Shown one piece after another: positions 36,910 through 45,807 of a stretch of DNA of 64,000 nt (position 1 is the stretch's first letter; every line of letters starts with the position of its first letter). Below the pieces are notes generated by a model. The model saw only the letters and a program-made list of their open reading frames with translations, had not been told where the DNA came from and made no database searches. The stretch covers positions 61,900 to 125,899 of the forward strand of contig NZ_BCXA01000024.1 in the NCBI RefSeq assembly GCF_001894865.1, given 5' to 3'. This stretch comes from Rhodococcus maanshanensis NBRC 100610 (GTDB taxonomy: Bacteria > Actinomycetota > Actinomycetes > Mycobacteriales > Mycobacteriaceae). A program made the position numbers and the translations under genes.

Positions 36910-38424
36910 ATGAGTTCCTTGCGCAGCAGCGACACCCTCCGCCGTCCGAGCAGGCGGCGGACACCGGCGGCACCGAGGCCGACGCCGAACCCCGAGCAGG
37001 TCCGCACCCTGCTCGCGGTGGCGTTGCGGCCTGCCCTTGTCGCGCTGGCGCTGATCGCCGCCTGCATCCTCGTGACGCTGGTCGCGGCGAACAGCGATCT
37101 CACCGGCACCAGCGGCGCTGTCGCGGCGAGCTGGCTGGCCGTGCACCAGGTGCAGCTCACCATCGGCGGCGCCTCTCTCGGCGTGCTGCCGTTGGTCCCG
37201 ACCATCCTGATGATCTGGTCGGTCGCGCGCGGCTGCGCGCATGCCGTCACCGAACAGACCCCGCGACACGAACAACTCTGGGTGCTCGGCGCCGCGCTCG
37301 CCGGTCCGTTGCTGGTCACCGCGCTGGCGTTGGCCGTGATCAAGGACGCGTCGTCGGTGATCGCGCTGGCCCCACCCAACGCGCTGGCCGCCTTCGCCTG
37401 GGTGCTCGGCGTGCACCTGATCGGTGCAGGCATCGGGATGGGCAGCAAGCTGTGGCGCCCGATCTGCGCCCGCCTCGGCGTCCCGGAGTGGGCGCGCGCG
37501 TCGGCCAGGCCGGCCCTGAGGGCCGGCCTGGCCCTGCTGGCGTCCGGCGCGGCGCTGACCGCGGTGGCGCTGATCTCGTCGTGGGCCGAGGTCGGCGAGC
37601 TGCTCGAGGCGGGTGACGGCTTCGGCGGTGCGCTCGGCCTCACGCTGCTCTCGATCCTGTACCTGCCGAATCTCGCGGTCGGGAGCGCGGCGATGCTGGT
37701 CGGGTCGACCGCGCACATCGGCGAGGCGTCGCTGAGCGTGTTCACCGTCGTCGGCGGGCCGCTGCCTGCGCTGCCCCTGCTCGGGGCGGTGCCAGCCGGG
37801 CCGAGCGGCGGCGGCTGGCCCGCCCTGCTGCTGATCCCCGCCGTCCTCGGCGTGCAGCTCGGACGGGACTGCGCGCACCGCGCGGGCGGCCCGTCGGTGG
37901 CGGTGCGCAAGGTGCTGGTCGCGGCCGCCGTGGCGGCCCTTGCGCTGGGCCTGCTCGGTTTCGCCGCGGGCGGCGAGCTCGGTTCGTTCGGCACGGTCGG
38001 GGTGGACCTCGCCACGTTCACCGGGCTGTCCTTCGCCTGGTTCGCGGTGTTCGGGTCGCTGACCGCGCTGGTCGTGGCCAGGCGCGGGGGTGGCGGTCAG
38101 GAGCGGGAGGCGTCGAAGCCCGTCGACCAGCCCGATCCGCCGCGGACCTACACGCTGGCCGCCCGAATGCTCGACCGCCCGGAGCCGCCGCCGGTGAAGG
38201 AGCTGCCGGGGGCCTCGTACATCGAGGGCGAGGTGGTGGTCGAGGGCGAAGTGGTCGATTCCGGCGGCGACCCGGCCGCGCAGTCGGGTGATCACGGGGT
38301 GGACGCCACCGAGGCGGTGGACGCCGAGATCGACGACGCGGTGGTGGACGCCGAGGTGGCGGACGTCACGTCCGATCCGGCCGAAGCGGACCTGCCCGAG
38401 GGCACCCGGACCAGCAGCGACTAG
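36910..38424 (+). CDS. DUF6350-type integral membrane protein (Rv0955-like)
   Basis: The 504-residue protein has about nine or ten hydrophobic segments between residues 35 and 395, and an acidic C-terminal tail of about 105 residues with repeated VVDAEV-type units (VDAEIDDAVVDAEVADV). It sits directly before purN, as does the conserved membrane protein Rv0955. The function of this family is not known. ATG 36910 directly follows GAGGAG, which is too close for a Shine-Dalgarno, so an in-frame TTG at 36919 (9 bases from it) is a reasonable alternative start. Confidence 0.78.
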   Translation: MSSLRSSDTLRRPSRRRTPAAPRPTPNPEQVRTLLAVALRPALVALALIAACILVTLVAANSDLTGTSGAVAASWLAVHQVQLTIGGASLGVLPLVPTILMIWSVARGCAHAVTEQTPRHEQLWVLGAALAGPLLVTALALAVIKDASSVIALAPPNALAAFAWVLGVHLIGAGIGMGSKLWRPICARLGVPEWARASARPALRAGLALLASGAALTAVALISSWAEVGELLEAGDGFGGALGLTLLSILYLPNLAVGSAAMLVGSTAHIGEASLSVFTVVGGPLPALPLLGAVPAGPSGGGWPALLLIPAVLGVQLGRDCAHRAGGPSVAVRKVLVAAAVAALALGLLGFAAGGELGSFGTVGVDLATFTGLSFAWFAVFGSLTALVVARRGGGGQEREASKPVDQPDPPRTYTLAARMLDRPEPPPVKELPGASYIEGEVVVEGEVVDSGGDPAAQSGDHGVDATEAVDAEIDDAVVDAEVADVTSDPAEADLPEGTRTSSD

Positions 38425-38480
38425 GATTCTTCCCGGCCGGGGCACCCTCCGGTCGCTGGCCCGCACACAGGAGTAGAGCG

Positions 38481-39122
38481 CTGACTGCCTCGCGTGAGTA
38501 CTTCCGCCCCGGCTCGACCGAGCCGGTCCGAGTCGTGGTCCTCGCTTCCGGTACCGGGAGCCTGCTGCAGTCGCTGATCGCGGCCGCCGTCGACGACTAC
38601 CCCGCCCGCATCGTCGCTGTGGGGGTGGACCGCGACTGCGCCGCCGCCGGGCACGCGGAGACCGCAGGCATCCCCGCCTTCCGGGTCGGACTGCGCGATC
38701 ACGCCGACCGGGCCGCATGGGACCGGGCGCTGACCAAGGCGACGGACGCGTACCAGCCGGACCTCATCGTCTCCGCCGGGTTCATGAAGATCCTCGGTCC
38801 CGAGTTCCTCGACCGCTTCGGCGGCCGCATCATCAATACCCATCCCGCTCTGCTGCCCTCGTTTCCCGGCGCGCACGCGGTGCCCGATGCCCTGGCCTAC
38901 GGCGTGAAGGTCACCGGTTCGACCGTGCACCTGGTCGACGCGGGGGTCGACACCGGACCGATCCTGGCCCAGGAGCCGGTGCCCGTGCTCGAGTCCGACG
39001 ACGAGGCGAGCCTGCACGAGCGGATCAAGACGGTGGAACGGCGACTGCTGGCGGAGGTTCTCGCCGCCGTCGCCACCCGAGGTGTTATTTCCGATGGACG
39101 AAAGGCCGTGATCCCGAAGTGA
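38481..39122 (+). CDS. purN: phosphoribosylglycinamide formyltransferase, probable CTG start
   Basis: The 213-residue enzyme formylates GAR with 10-formyltetrahydrofolate in purine synthesis. Motifs are [15 protein letters not shown], the catalytic stretch [18 protein letters not shown] with Asn and His, and [14 protein letters not shown] with the catalytic Asp. The first ATG/GTG in frame (GTG 38535) would cut into the first strand. CTG at 38481 has GGAG 7 bases upstream (38470-38473) and gives a normal N-terminus, so it is the likely start. The 3' end overlaps purH by four bases (GTGA). Confidence 0.9.
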   Translation: MTASREYFRPGSTEPVRVVVLASGTGSLLQSLIAAAVDDYPARIVAVGVDRDCAAAGHAETAGIPAFRVGLRDHADRAAWDRALTKATDAYQPDLIVSAGFMKILGPEFLDRFGGRIINTHPALLPSFPGAHAVPDALAYGVKVTGSTVHLVDAGVDTGPILAQEPVPVLESDDEASLHERIKTVERRLLAEVLAAVATRGVISDGRKAVIPK

Positions 39123-40672
39123 CCGAACGTAAGGCTGTGCGCCGCGCATTGGTGAGCGTCTACGACAAGACCGGCCTCGTGGAACTGGCCACCGGGCTGC
39201 ACCAGGCCGGGGTCGAGCTGGTCTCCACCGGCTCCACGGCCTCGAAGATCGCCGACGCGGGCATCCCCGTCACCAAGGTCGAGGACCTGACCGGCTTCCC
39301 GGAGACCCTCGACGGTCGCGTGAAGACCCTGCACCCGCGGGTGCACGCGGGCATCCTCGCCGACACCCGCAAGGACGAGCACCTCGATCAGCTCGTCGAG
39401 CTGGGCGTAGAGGCGTTCCAGCTGGTGGTCGTGAACCTGTACCCGTTCACCGCCACCGTCGCGTCCGGCGCGACCCCTGACGAGTGCGTCGAGCAGATCG
39501 ACATCGGCGGCCCGTCGATGGTGCGCGCCGCCGCCAAGAACCACCCGTCGGTCGCGGTCGTCGTCGACCCGGGCAAGTACGAGGACGTGCTCGCCGCCAT
39601 CTCGGCCGGCGGATTCACCCTGGCCGAGCGCACCGCACTTGCCGCGCAGGCGTTCCAGCACACCGCGTCCTACGACGTCGCGGTGGCGAGCTGGATGACC
39701 TCCGTGATGGTCGAGTCCGACTCCCAGTTCCCCGAGTGGGCAGGCGCGAGCTGGAACCGCACCGCGGTGCTGCGTTATGGCGAGAACCCGCACCAGGCCG
39801 CGGCGCTGTACGAGGACCCGGCGGCTCCCGCGGGACTCGCGCAGGCGAAGCAGTTGCACGGCAAGGAGATGTCGTACAACAACTACACCGACGGTGACGC
39901 CGCCTGGCGCGCCGCCTTCGACCACGCCGAGCCCGCGGTCGCGATCATCAAGCACGCCAACCCCTGCGGCATCGCCGTCGGTGCCGACATCGCCGAGGCG
40001 CACCGCAAGGCGCACGCCTGCGATCCGGTCAGCGCGTTCGGCGGCGTCATCGCCGCGAACCGCGAGGTGACCGTCGAGATGGCCGAGCAGGTCGCCGAGA
40101 TCTTCACCGAGGTCGTGATCGCGCCGTCCTACGCCCCCGGTGCCGTCGAGGTGCTGGCCCGCAAGAAGAACGTGCGGGTGCTCGAGGCCGCCGTCCCGAA
40201 CGCGACCGGCGTGGAGCTGCGCCCGATCTCCGGCGGCGCGCTGCTGCAGGAGCGGGACGTGCTCGACGCCGAGGGCGACGACTCGGCCAACTGGACCCTG
40301 GTCACCGGTGACGCGGCCGACGCCGCGACCCTGAAGGATCTCGAATTCGCTTGGCGCGCATGCCGTGCCGTGAAGTCGAACGCGATCCTGCTCGCCAGCG
40401 ACGGCGCCTCGGTCGGCGTCGGCATGGGCCAGGTCAACCGCGTCGACTCGGCGCACCTGGCCGTGCAGCGCGCGGGGGACCGGGTCACCGGTTCGGTTGG
40501 TGCATCCGACGCGTTCTTCCCTTTCCCCGACGGCTTCCAGGTGCTCGCGAACGCGGGCGTCAAGGCGGTCGTGCAGCCGGGTGGTTCGGTCCGTGACAAC
40601 GAGGTGATCGAGGCCGCGCGCGAGGCGGGCGTCACGATGTACCTGACCGGGGCGCGCCACTTCGCGCACTGA
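39119..40672 (+). CDS. purH: bifunctional AICAR formyltransferase/IMP cyclohydrolase
   Basis: The 517-residue protein does the last two steps of IMP synthesis. The N-terminal cyclohydrolase (about 1-195) has [30 protein letters not shown] and [15 protein letters not shown]. The transformylase domain has [14 protein letters not shown], the catalytic Lys-His in [10 protein letters not shown] and SAFGGVIA, and [10 protein letters not shown] near the end. GTG 39119 overlaps the purN stop by four bases, so purN and purH are co-translated. Confidence 0.97.
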   Translation: MTERKAVRRALVSVYDKTGLVELATGLHQAGVELVSTGSTASKIADAGIPVTKVEDLTGFPETLDGRVKTLHPRVHAGILADTRKDEHLDQLVELGVEAFQLVVVNLYPFTATVASGATPDECVEQIDIGGPSMVRAAAKNHPSVAVVVDPGKYEDVLAAISAGGFTLAERTALAAQAFQHTASYDVAVASWMTSVMVESDSQFPEWAGASWNRTAVLRYGENPHQAAALYEDPAAPAGLAQAKQLHGKEMSYNNYTDGDAAWRAAFDHAEPAVAIIKHANPCGIAVGADIAEAHRKAHACDPVSAFGGVIAANREVTVEMAEQVAEIFTEVVIAPSYAPGAVEVLARKKNVRVLEAAVPNATGVELRPISGGALLQERDVLDAEGDDSANWTLVTGDAADAATLKDLEFAWRACRAVKSNAILLASDGASVGVGMGQVNRVDSAHLAVQRAGDRVTGSVGASDAFFPFPDGFQVLANAGVKAVVQPGGSVRDNEVIEAAREAGVTMYLTGARHFAH

Positions 40673-40723
40673 GGTTCTTCTCGCGCCGACGTTCTGACGA
40701 AGGTGCACGCTCGCGGGTTCTCC

Positions 40724-40786
40724 CGCCGAGTGTGCACCTTTCGTCGTTTCCACCCGGGCGATGCCCCGGTATGTGCACGCTCGACG
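40724..40786. repeat. 63-bp inverted-repeat element, copy B
   Basis: The element begins CGCCGAGTGTGCACC and ends TGTGCACGCTCGACG. Another arm-like copy, GTGCACGCTCGCGG (40703-40716), lies just before it and makes a second hairpin with its left arm (about 40696-40745), which could end purH transcription. It lies in the gap between purH and the convergent 63-aa ORF. Confidence 0.75.
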
Positions 40787-40804
40787 CCGCGGCCGCGGCG
40801 GTGG

Positions 40805-40996
40805 TCAGGCGGCCGAGCCGGAGATCACGATCCGGGCCGCTCCGCGGTCGAGCAGCTCACGGGCCAGGTCGGTCGCGGCCGCTCGCTGGGCGGCGTCGGT
40901 GTGGGAGAGGTCGAGGGTGACCGCGTGGCCGGTGAGGTCGGCGGGCAGGGACGTCAGCGGCGGTGCCGTGGACAGTTGGCTGATTCGAAGCTTCAT
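40805..40996 (-). CDS. 63-aa ORF of unknown function
   Basis: The frame codes for 63 residues starting MKLRISQLST and has a strong GAGGAG 7 bases before its ATG. The C-terminal part (HAVTLDLSH, then ATDLARELLDRGAARIVISG) looks like the last strand-helix-strand of a STAS-like fold, but it is too short to be sure. It has no cysteine and no membrane segment. The upstream region on the same strand carries a factor-independent terminator and a 27-codon ORF, so expression may be controlled by transcript termination. Coding status is supported by the ribosome site and codon use only. Confidence 0.5.
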   Translation of the reverse strand: MKLRISQLSTAPPLTSLPADLTGHAVTLDLSHTDAAQRAAATDLARELLDRGAARIVISGSAA

Positions 40997-41072
40997 GGGG
41001 AACTCCTCGTTCTGGACTTCTCGAGTCTGTCTGTGTTGTGTGTGCGGAAGGTTTCCGCTCGGGGGTGTTCGG

Positions 41073-41110
41073 GTAAAAGAAAAGGCACCCGGGCGAGTGC
41101 CCTGGGTGCC
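41073..41110 (-). terminator. intrinsic terminator upstream of the 63-aa ORF
   Basis: On the minus strand GGCACCC...GGGTGCC (41084-41090 with 41104-41110) and an inner GGGC/GCCC make an 11-bp stem with one bulge, followed by TTTTCTTTT. The T-run is present only in the minus direction. It stands between the 27-codon ORF and the 63-aa ORF and would stop most transcripts from upstream. Confidence 0.75.
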
Positions 41111-41128
41111 GAGAACGGATCCGCTACG

Positions 41129-41212
41129 TCAGGATCGTTCTCGGGATACGCGCTTGGCCGACATGTGGCAATGCCACGCGGGTACGGCGCTGAGGTGCGC
41201 GTAGTGCGTCAT
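41129..41212 (-). CDS. 27-codon leader ORF candidate
   Basis: ATG 41212 opens 27 codons, beginning MTHYAHLSAVPAWHCH and ending RSRERS-like basic residues, with an AGGGAC sequence upstream. It has four histidines in its first 16 residues. Its last codons and stop take part in a 12-bp hairpin with the bases just before the terminator (41110-41143). The order small peptide, hairpin, terminator, gene is typical of attenuation leaders, but the two hairpins share only one base, so a switching mechanism is not shown. Confidence 0.4.
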   Translation of the reverse strand: MTHYAHLSAVPAWHCHMSAKRVSRERS

Positions 41213-41304
41213 GGTGGCCGTCCCTTCGGTCTAGGCGTCGTTGGTTAGGCGAGAACGGTACAGCACACCGGGACCCCGCGCATCTCCAATATCCGCGCGG
41301 TGGT

Positions 41305-41367
41305 CGCCGAGTGTGCACCTACCGATGCATCGGCCGAGGTGGGGCGTCGGAAACTGCACACTCGGCG
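41305..41367. repeat. 63-bp inverted-repeat element, copy C
   Basis: The element begins CGCCGAGTGTGCAC and ends TGCACACTCGGCG; the 13-base ends are exact inverted copies. Its left inner part (CCTACCGATGCATCGG) contains a further small palindrome. It lies 6 bases after the stop of the DUF559 gene on the minus strand. Confidence 0.85.
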
Positions 41368-41372
41368 GACCG

Positions 41373-42242
41373 TCAGACCGGGGCGCCCGCCGCCCGCAGT
41401 GCGGCGCGGGCGCGGGCCGCGACGGTGTGCGGACGCAGTCGCAGCTGGGCGGAACCGACGCGCACCACCCGCCACCCGAGAGTCGTCAGCAGCTCGAGCC
41501 GCTCGAGGTCCCACGCGCGCTGGCTCTCGTCGGTCCAGTGCTGGTCGCCGTCGTACTCCACGAGCACCTTCCAGCGTTCCCACCCCATGTCCGATCGCGC
41601 GACGACGCGGCCGCGCGAGTCCCGGACGAGGATCTGTGTCGCCGGGCGCGGCAACCCGCCGTCGATCAGCAGCAGCCGGGTTCGCGTCTCCTGCGGCGAC
41701 TCCGCGCCGCCGTCGACGAGTTCGAGGACCTGGCGGAGCTGGACGATTCCCCTTGCCCCGCGGTGGTTCTCGGCCAGCGCACCGATCTCCCCGGGCTTCG
41801 TGTCGGTGGCATGGCACAGCGCATCGAGCGCCTCGACGGCGCGGTCGAACGGCAACCGACGACCGAGGTCGTAGCCGGTGCGGGCCGGGGTCGATGCGAT
41901 CCACCCACCCGCGACGCAGATCTCGTCAGGGGCCAACGCGTCGCCGTGGATCAGGACTCCCCGCGTGCCGCGCCTGCTGCCCGTTCGGAACAGCTCCGCG
42001 CGAGCGCCCGGATCGATCCACTTGGCGCCGTGCACGGCGGCGGCGGACATCCCGGCGAGGATCCCGTCCTCACCGGCCCAGAGTGCCGCGGCCCGGGCGC
42101 GGAGGATCGCGTCGAGACCGATTCCCTTGGCGATGTACACATCTCGGTGGATCTGGTGGTGGTCCAGGCGCAGCTGCCGGTCGGTCAGGGCGCCTGCCGT
42201 GACCGCGGCGCTCCCCAGGAACGGTTCGTCGAATTCCCCCAT
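41373..42242 (-). CDS. DUF559 (endonuclease-fold) protein with AbiEi-like N-terminus
   Basis: The 289-residue protein ends in a DUF559 domain related to very-short-patch-repair and restriction-type nucleases: KVLVEYDGDQHWTDESQRAWDLERLELLTTLGWRVVRV contains the E-x-D/D-x-H core and the conserved RLELLTTLGWRVVRV strand. The N-terminal two thirds resemble AbiEi-like antitoxin or transcriptional regulator proteins (winged-helix start LTDRQLRLDHHQIHRDVYI, GMSAAAVHGAKW). Such genes are common and often multicopy in mycolic-acid bacteria; the role is not established. It is framed on both sides by 63-bp elements (C and D). Confidence 0.75.
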   Translation of the reverse strand: MGEFDEPFLGSAAVTAGALTDRQLRLDHHQIHRDVYIAKGIGLDAILRARAAALWAGEDGILAGMSAAAVHGAKWIDPGARAELFRTGSRRGTRGVLIHGDALAPDEICVAGGWIASTPARTGYDLGRRLPFDRAVEALDALCHATDTKPGEIGALAENHRGARGIVQLRQVLELVDGGAESPQETRTRLLLIDGGLPRPATQILVRDSRGRVVARSDMGWERWKVLVEYDGDQHWTDESQRAWDLERLELLTTLGWRVVRVGSAQLRLRPHTVAARARAALRAAGAPV

Positions 42243-42323
42243 GCCTCGACACTGACCGACGGGTCGCCGCGGCGGTGGGGCCTTCGGTCACCTGTGGACA
42301 CCCGATTCGGTTGTCCACAGATC

Positions 42324-42386
42324 GGTCGAGAGTGCAGCTGTCGGGGCATCGGTCGGGTAGGCGCGACGGCAGGTGCACACTCGACG
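42324..42386. repeat. 63-bp inverted-repeat element, copy D
   Basis: The element begins GGTCGAGAGTGCAG and ends GTGCACACTCGACG, so its ends are inverted copies with a few mismatches. Its inner TGTCGGGGCA is shared with copy E, so D and E are close relatives. It lies upstream of the DUF559 gene. Confidence 0.75.
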
Positions 42387-42424
42387 ACGGCCGCGGTGCC
42401 AGAGACGACCGCGGCTAGGGCGGA

Positions 42425-43390
42425 CTAGAGCCCCGCGAGCCAGTTGCGGAAGCCGGCGCCGAACTCCGCGGAGTAGGGCAGGTCCTCGATGTAGTCGGCA
42501 CCGGTCGAGTCCCGCTCGCCGATCTCCTTGAGCACGTGGTTGGCCGTGGTCATCCGGACCGACGTCAACGCCACCGCGGACAGCGCCGCGTCCAGCGCGT
42601 CCACGTCGGCGTCCGCGACCTGGGTGTCCCGGGCCGAGCAACTGGTCAGCACGGGCAGTCCGGCGGGCAGCGCGCCTGCCAGCACACGCGGGTCGAGCGC
42701 GTCCTCCTCGGCGAGCGCCTTGGCGTTGACGGGCACGAACCCGGCCATCCGCAGCGGCTCGGGCAGGTCGTCGGGGAGGGTGCCGTCGGCGCGCAACGAC
42801 TCGACGGCCTCGGTCAGCGCGGTGCGCAGCTCATCGGCCAGCTCGAGCGGGAGCGCCCCGGCACCGAGGGCCCCGTCCACCTGCGCGTTGATCTGCCGGG
42901 TCAGCAGGTCGAGCAGCCGGACCGCGAGCGGCTCGAGCAGGCCGAGCCCGGCGAGGGCCGGGGCGTCGTCGGCGACGGCCAGCGCGAGCCCGACGAGCGC
43001 GCCCTCGCTGTGCCCGATCACCAGCAGCCGGTCCGCATCGACACCGGGTTGCGCCGCAAGGTAATCCAGCCCGTCCGCGGCCGCGTCGACGAAGGTGGAG
43101 AAGCCGAGCCCGGCGACGTCCTCGACCTCGTACGGCCCGAGCCCGGTCTCCCCGCTGCCGAGCTTGTCGTAGCGCAGGCTCGCGAAGCCGGCGTCCGCCA
43201 GCGTGTCGGCGAGGAAGCGGAGGGTGCCGATGGACCCGGGCATCAGGGCGCTGTCCCCGTTGCGGTCCGTCGGCCCGCTGCCTGCGAGGAGCAGGGCCGC
43301 TGGCACGGGGCCCGACACACCGTCGGGGACCCGAAGGTTGCCGTGCAGGGTGACGTCGCCGCTGGCAAAGGTGATCTCGGTGTCGGCCAT
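42425..43390 (-). CDS. alpha/beta hydrolase
   Basis: The 321-residue protein has an alpha/beta-hydrolase layout with oxyanion region LLLAGSGPTDRNGD, nucleophile motif VIGHSEGALVG, acid in TSCSARDTQV, and a histidine in MTTANHVLKEI. An extra helical region of about 100 residues between the nucleophile and acid forms a lid. The opening ITFASGDVTLHGNLRVP is typical of esterase-like proteins related to BD-FAE or YqiA types. No signal peptide. Substrate unknown. Confidence 0.8.
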   Translation of the reverse strand: MADTEITFASGDVTLHGNLRVPDGVSGPVPAALLLAGSGPTDRNGDSALMPGSIGTLRFLADTLADAGFASLRYDKLGSGETGLGPYEVEDVAGLGFSTFVDAAADGLDYLAAQPGVDADRLLVIGHSEGALVGLALAVADDAPALAGLGLLEPLAVRLLDLLTRQINAQVDGALGAGALPLELADELRTALTEAVESLRADGTLPDDLPEPLRMAGFVPVNAKALAEEDALDPRVLAGALPAGLPVLTSCSARDTQVADADVDALDAALSAVALTSVRMTTANHVLKEIGERDSTGADYIEDLPYSAEFGAGFRNWLAGL

Positions 43391-43499
43391 GGCCCACTGT
43401 CTACCAGAGCGCGGGGCAGGGGAACGAGCCCGTCGGCGCCGCCCCGCGGGCTACCATCGCGCTCATCACGCACCGTGCCTGCGGCCGCGGGATGGTCTC

Positions 43500-44717
43500 G
43501 TGGAGAAGGGCGGCGGCTGGGTGCGCGACGGGGACAACGCCTCACACATCCTGACCGCGGTGGCGCGGCCGCTCTCGGGGCGGCTGCCCGCGATCGCCAC
43601 CGGCCTGGCCGAGCAGATCCTCGCCGAGGACGGCGCCTACGCGGCGCTGGTCGCCCCCGTGGAGCTGCGGGACACGATCCTGCACAACCTGCGTCAGGCC
43701 ATGACCTCGATGCTGGACCGCTCCGAGGATCGTCCGGTCGACCTCTCCGACGCCGCATGGACCGGCCGGACCCGCGCCGAGCAGGGCCTGCCGCTGTCCT
43801 CGCTGCAGGACGCGTACCGGCGCGGCTGCCGGCTGCTCTGGCAGGCCATGATCGAGACGGTGGCGGAGGAGTACCCGGCCTCGCTGCCCGACCTCTTGCC
43901 GTGCGTCGGCGACCTGTGGGACATCGTCGACCTCCTCGTCGGCGCGGTCGCCGATGCCTATCAGGAGGCGGAATCCGAGCGCCTGGCCCGGGACGGCGAG
44001 CGGCGGAACGCGGTGCTCGACGTCCTGCTGGGCGGGCCGGGAGCCGACTTCCCCGTCGGCGGGGGAGCCGGCCTCGTCGCGGAGGCGTCGGCCTTTCTCG
44101 GCCTGGCCGAGCGCGGCCGCTACGCGGTGGCCGTGGTGCGCTCGGTCGGGCGGGGCGCCGGTCTGCCCCGGGACAGGGGGTACGCGGCGACCGGGGGCCT
44201 CCACATCCTGTGGCGGATCCGCGCGGACCACGAGGTGGGGCTGATCTCGCTCGGGTCGGACGAGGTGGCCGAGCCCGCCCGGCTGCTGGAGGAGCAGGGT
44301 GTGTCCGCCGGGATCAGCCCGGTGGTGGGCTCGCTGGCCGAGCTGGCCAGGGCCCGTTGGCTCGCCGAGATCGCGCTGCAGACCTGCGCGCCGGGCACCG
44401 ACGAGGTGGTGGTGCTCGACCGGCGACTGCCCGTTGCGCTGGTCGCCGCCCAGCCGGACCTCGCGGAGCGACTCCGCACGGTGGTGCTGGGCCCGGTGCT
44501 GCGGTTGCCGCCGGTCGAACGCGACCTGCTGCTCGACACCGTGACCGCCTGGCTGGACGCCGGCGGCTCGGCGGCGGGCGCGGCCTCGGCGTTGTTCTGC
44601 CACCGCAACACCGTCCTGAACCGGTTGCGGCGGATCGAGGATCTGACCGGCCGTTCGATCACCGACCCGCGCGCGATGATCGAGCTGGCCCTGGCCGTGG
44701 AGGCCGCCCGCCGATAG
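43500..44717 (+). CDS. PucR-family transcriptional regulator
   Basis: The protein of about 405 residues ends in a PucR C-terminal helix-turn-helix: LLLDTVTAWLDAGGSAAGAASALFCHRNTVLNRLRRIEDLTGRS. The N-terminal helical region (residues about 15-170) resembles the RsbT-co-antagonist-like or GGDEF-like sensor part of these proteins. PucR-type regulators control catabolic operons. The start is uncertain: GTG 43500 was used, GTG 43521 is possible, and no clear ribosome site is seen. It is divergent from the alpha/beta hydrolase gene 109 bases away, which may be a target. Confidence 0.78.
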   Translation: MEKGGGWVRDGDNASHILTAVARPLSGRLPAIATGLAEQILAEDGAYAALVAPVELRDTILHNLRQAMTSMLDRSEDRPVDLSDAAWTGRTRAEQGLPLSSLQDAYRRGCRLLWQAMIETVAEEYPASLPDLLPCVGDLWDIVDLLVGAVADAYQEAESERLARDGERRNAVLDVLLGGPGADFPVGGGAGLVAEASAFLGLAERGRYAVAVVRSVGRGAGLPRDRGYAATGGLHILWRIRADHEVGLISLGSDEVAEPARLLEEQGVSAGISPVVGSLAELARARWLAEIALQTCAPGTDEVVVLDRRLPVALVAAQPDLAERLRTVVLGPVLRLPPVERDLLLDTVTAWLDAGGSAAGAASALFCHRNTVLNRLRRIEDLTGRSITDPRAMIELALAVEAARR

Positions 44718-44726
44718 CCCGATCTG

Positions 44727-44755
44727 GGCGGCCGAGCCAGTGCGGGGGCCGCCCG
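44727..44755 (+). terminator. terminator after the PucR gene
   Basis: GGGCGGCC (44727-44734) pairs perfectly with GGCCGCCC (44748-44755) around a 13-base loop, 10 bases after the stop codon. Confidence 0.55.
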
Positions 44756-44920
44756 ATTGTGCTCGGGCACAAGGCCCGCGCGGAGATCGGCTTTCCGGCA
44801 ACGGGCGGCGGGGGTGCGGCATAGCTTTCACGCCAGTACTCCCCGTCACCGGGCAGGAGACATGCTGTGCCGGTGCACAACGCGCCCTCGGGCGACTATC
44901 GAAAGGGAAGAGGTTCGCGC

Positions 44921-45778
44921 ATGCGCACTCGCACTTCCATGGTCAGGGCCTGGCTGGCCGCCGCCGTCACGGCCGCGGTCACCGCGGTGACACTGACGGC
45001 CGTCGCCGCCCCCGCTCAGGCCGAGGGCATCCCGAGCGTCGGGCGGAACTGGGCCGCGCCCGGTCCCTACGCGCCCGAGGTCAGCATCGGTGCGGTGCAC
45101 ACGCTGTACTACCCCCAGAACATGGGGGCGCACGGGGAGAAGCACCCCGTGGTCATCTGGGGCAACGGCACCGGGGTGCTCCCCGGTGCCTACACCCTGC
45201 TGTTGCGGCACTACGCCAGCCACGGCTTCATCGTGGTCGCCGCCAACACGCCCGCGAGCAACTTCGCGATCACCATGCGCAGCGGAATCGACCTCATCGA
45301 GGGTCTCGACGCCGACCCCGCCAGCGTCTTCCACGGCAAGGTGGACCTGGACCGGATCGGCTCGGCCGGCCACTCCCAGGGCGGATCGGGTGCGATCAAC
45401 GCCGCCGTCGACCCCCGGGTGGACACCGTCGTCGCGATCCAGCCGGGCCCGCTCAACGACGTCGATCTGATCGACGAACCGGTGCTGTTCCTCGCCGGTC
45501 AGTTCGACGCGATCGTGTGGCCGGTCCTGGTCAAGGGCATGTACAACGACGCCGACCACGTCCCGGCCGAGTATGCGGAGCTGCGCGGCGCCACCCACTT
45601 CGGCACCGGTATCTCGGGCGGCGACATGCGCGGCCCGTCCACGGCGTGGCTCCGGTACTGGCTGATGGACGACCAGAACGCCCGCGCCGAGTTCTTCGGC
45701 CAGAACTGTGGATTCTGTTCGGACAGCGGGCAGTTCTCCGACTTCCGCCGCAACGGTCTGGCCAAGCAGATCCCCTGA
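44921..45778 (+). CDS. secreted alpha/beta hydrolase (cutinase/polyester-hydrolase-like)
   Basis: The 285-residue protein starts with a signal peptide (AWLAAAVTAAVTAVTLTAVAAPAQA, cleavage after AQA). The mature enzyme shows the dienelactone-hydrolase/polyester-hydrolase plan: HPVVIWGNGTGVLPGAYTLL, nucleophile AGHSQGGSGA, acid in LAGQFDAIVWP, histidine in RGATHFGTG, and a late cysteine pair in NCGFCSDSG. Related actinobacterial enzymes cut aliphatic and aromatic polyesters or lipids outside the cell. GAAGAGG precedes ATG 44921. No clear operon partner. Confidence 0.8.
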   Translation: MRTRTSMVRAWLAAAVTAAVTAVTLTAVAAPAQAEGIPSVGRNWAAPGPYAPEVSIGAVHTLYYPQNMGAHGEKHPVVIWGNGTGVLPGAYTLLLRHYASHGFIVVAANTPASNFAITMRSGIDLIEGLDADPASVFHGKVDLDRIGSAGHSQGGSGAINAAVDPRVDTVVAIQPGPLNDVDLIDEPVLFLAGQFDAIVWPVLVKGMYNDADHVPAEYAELRGATHFGTGISGGDMRGPSTAWLRYWLMDDQNARAEFFGQNCGFCSDSGQFSDFRRNGLAKQIP

Positions 45779-45807
45779 CGCCGGTGGTGTTGGCGCTGCG
45801 GCGCGTC

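Noticed and set aside
40653..40716. A further 63-bp element ending at GTGCACGCTCGCGG
   Set aside because: No matching left end is present 63 bases upstream, where the sequence is the purH coding end; it is only a single arm.
38897..40753. 618-codon open frame opposite purN and purH
   Set aside because: It is antisense to two certain enzymes and has no domain.
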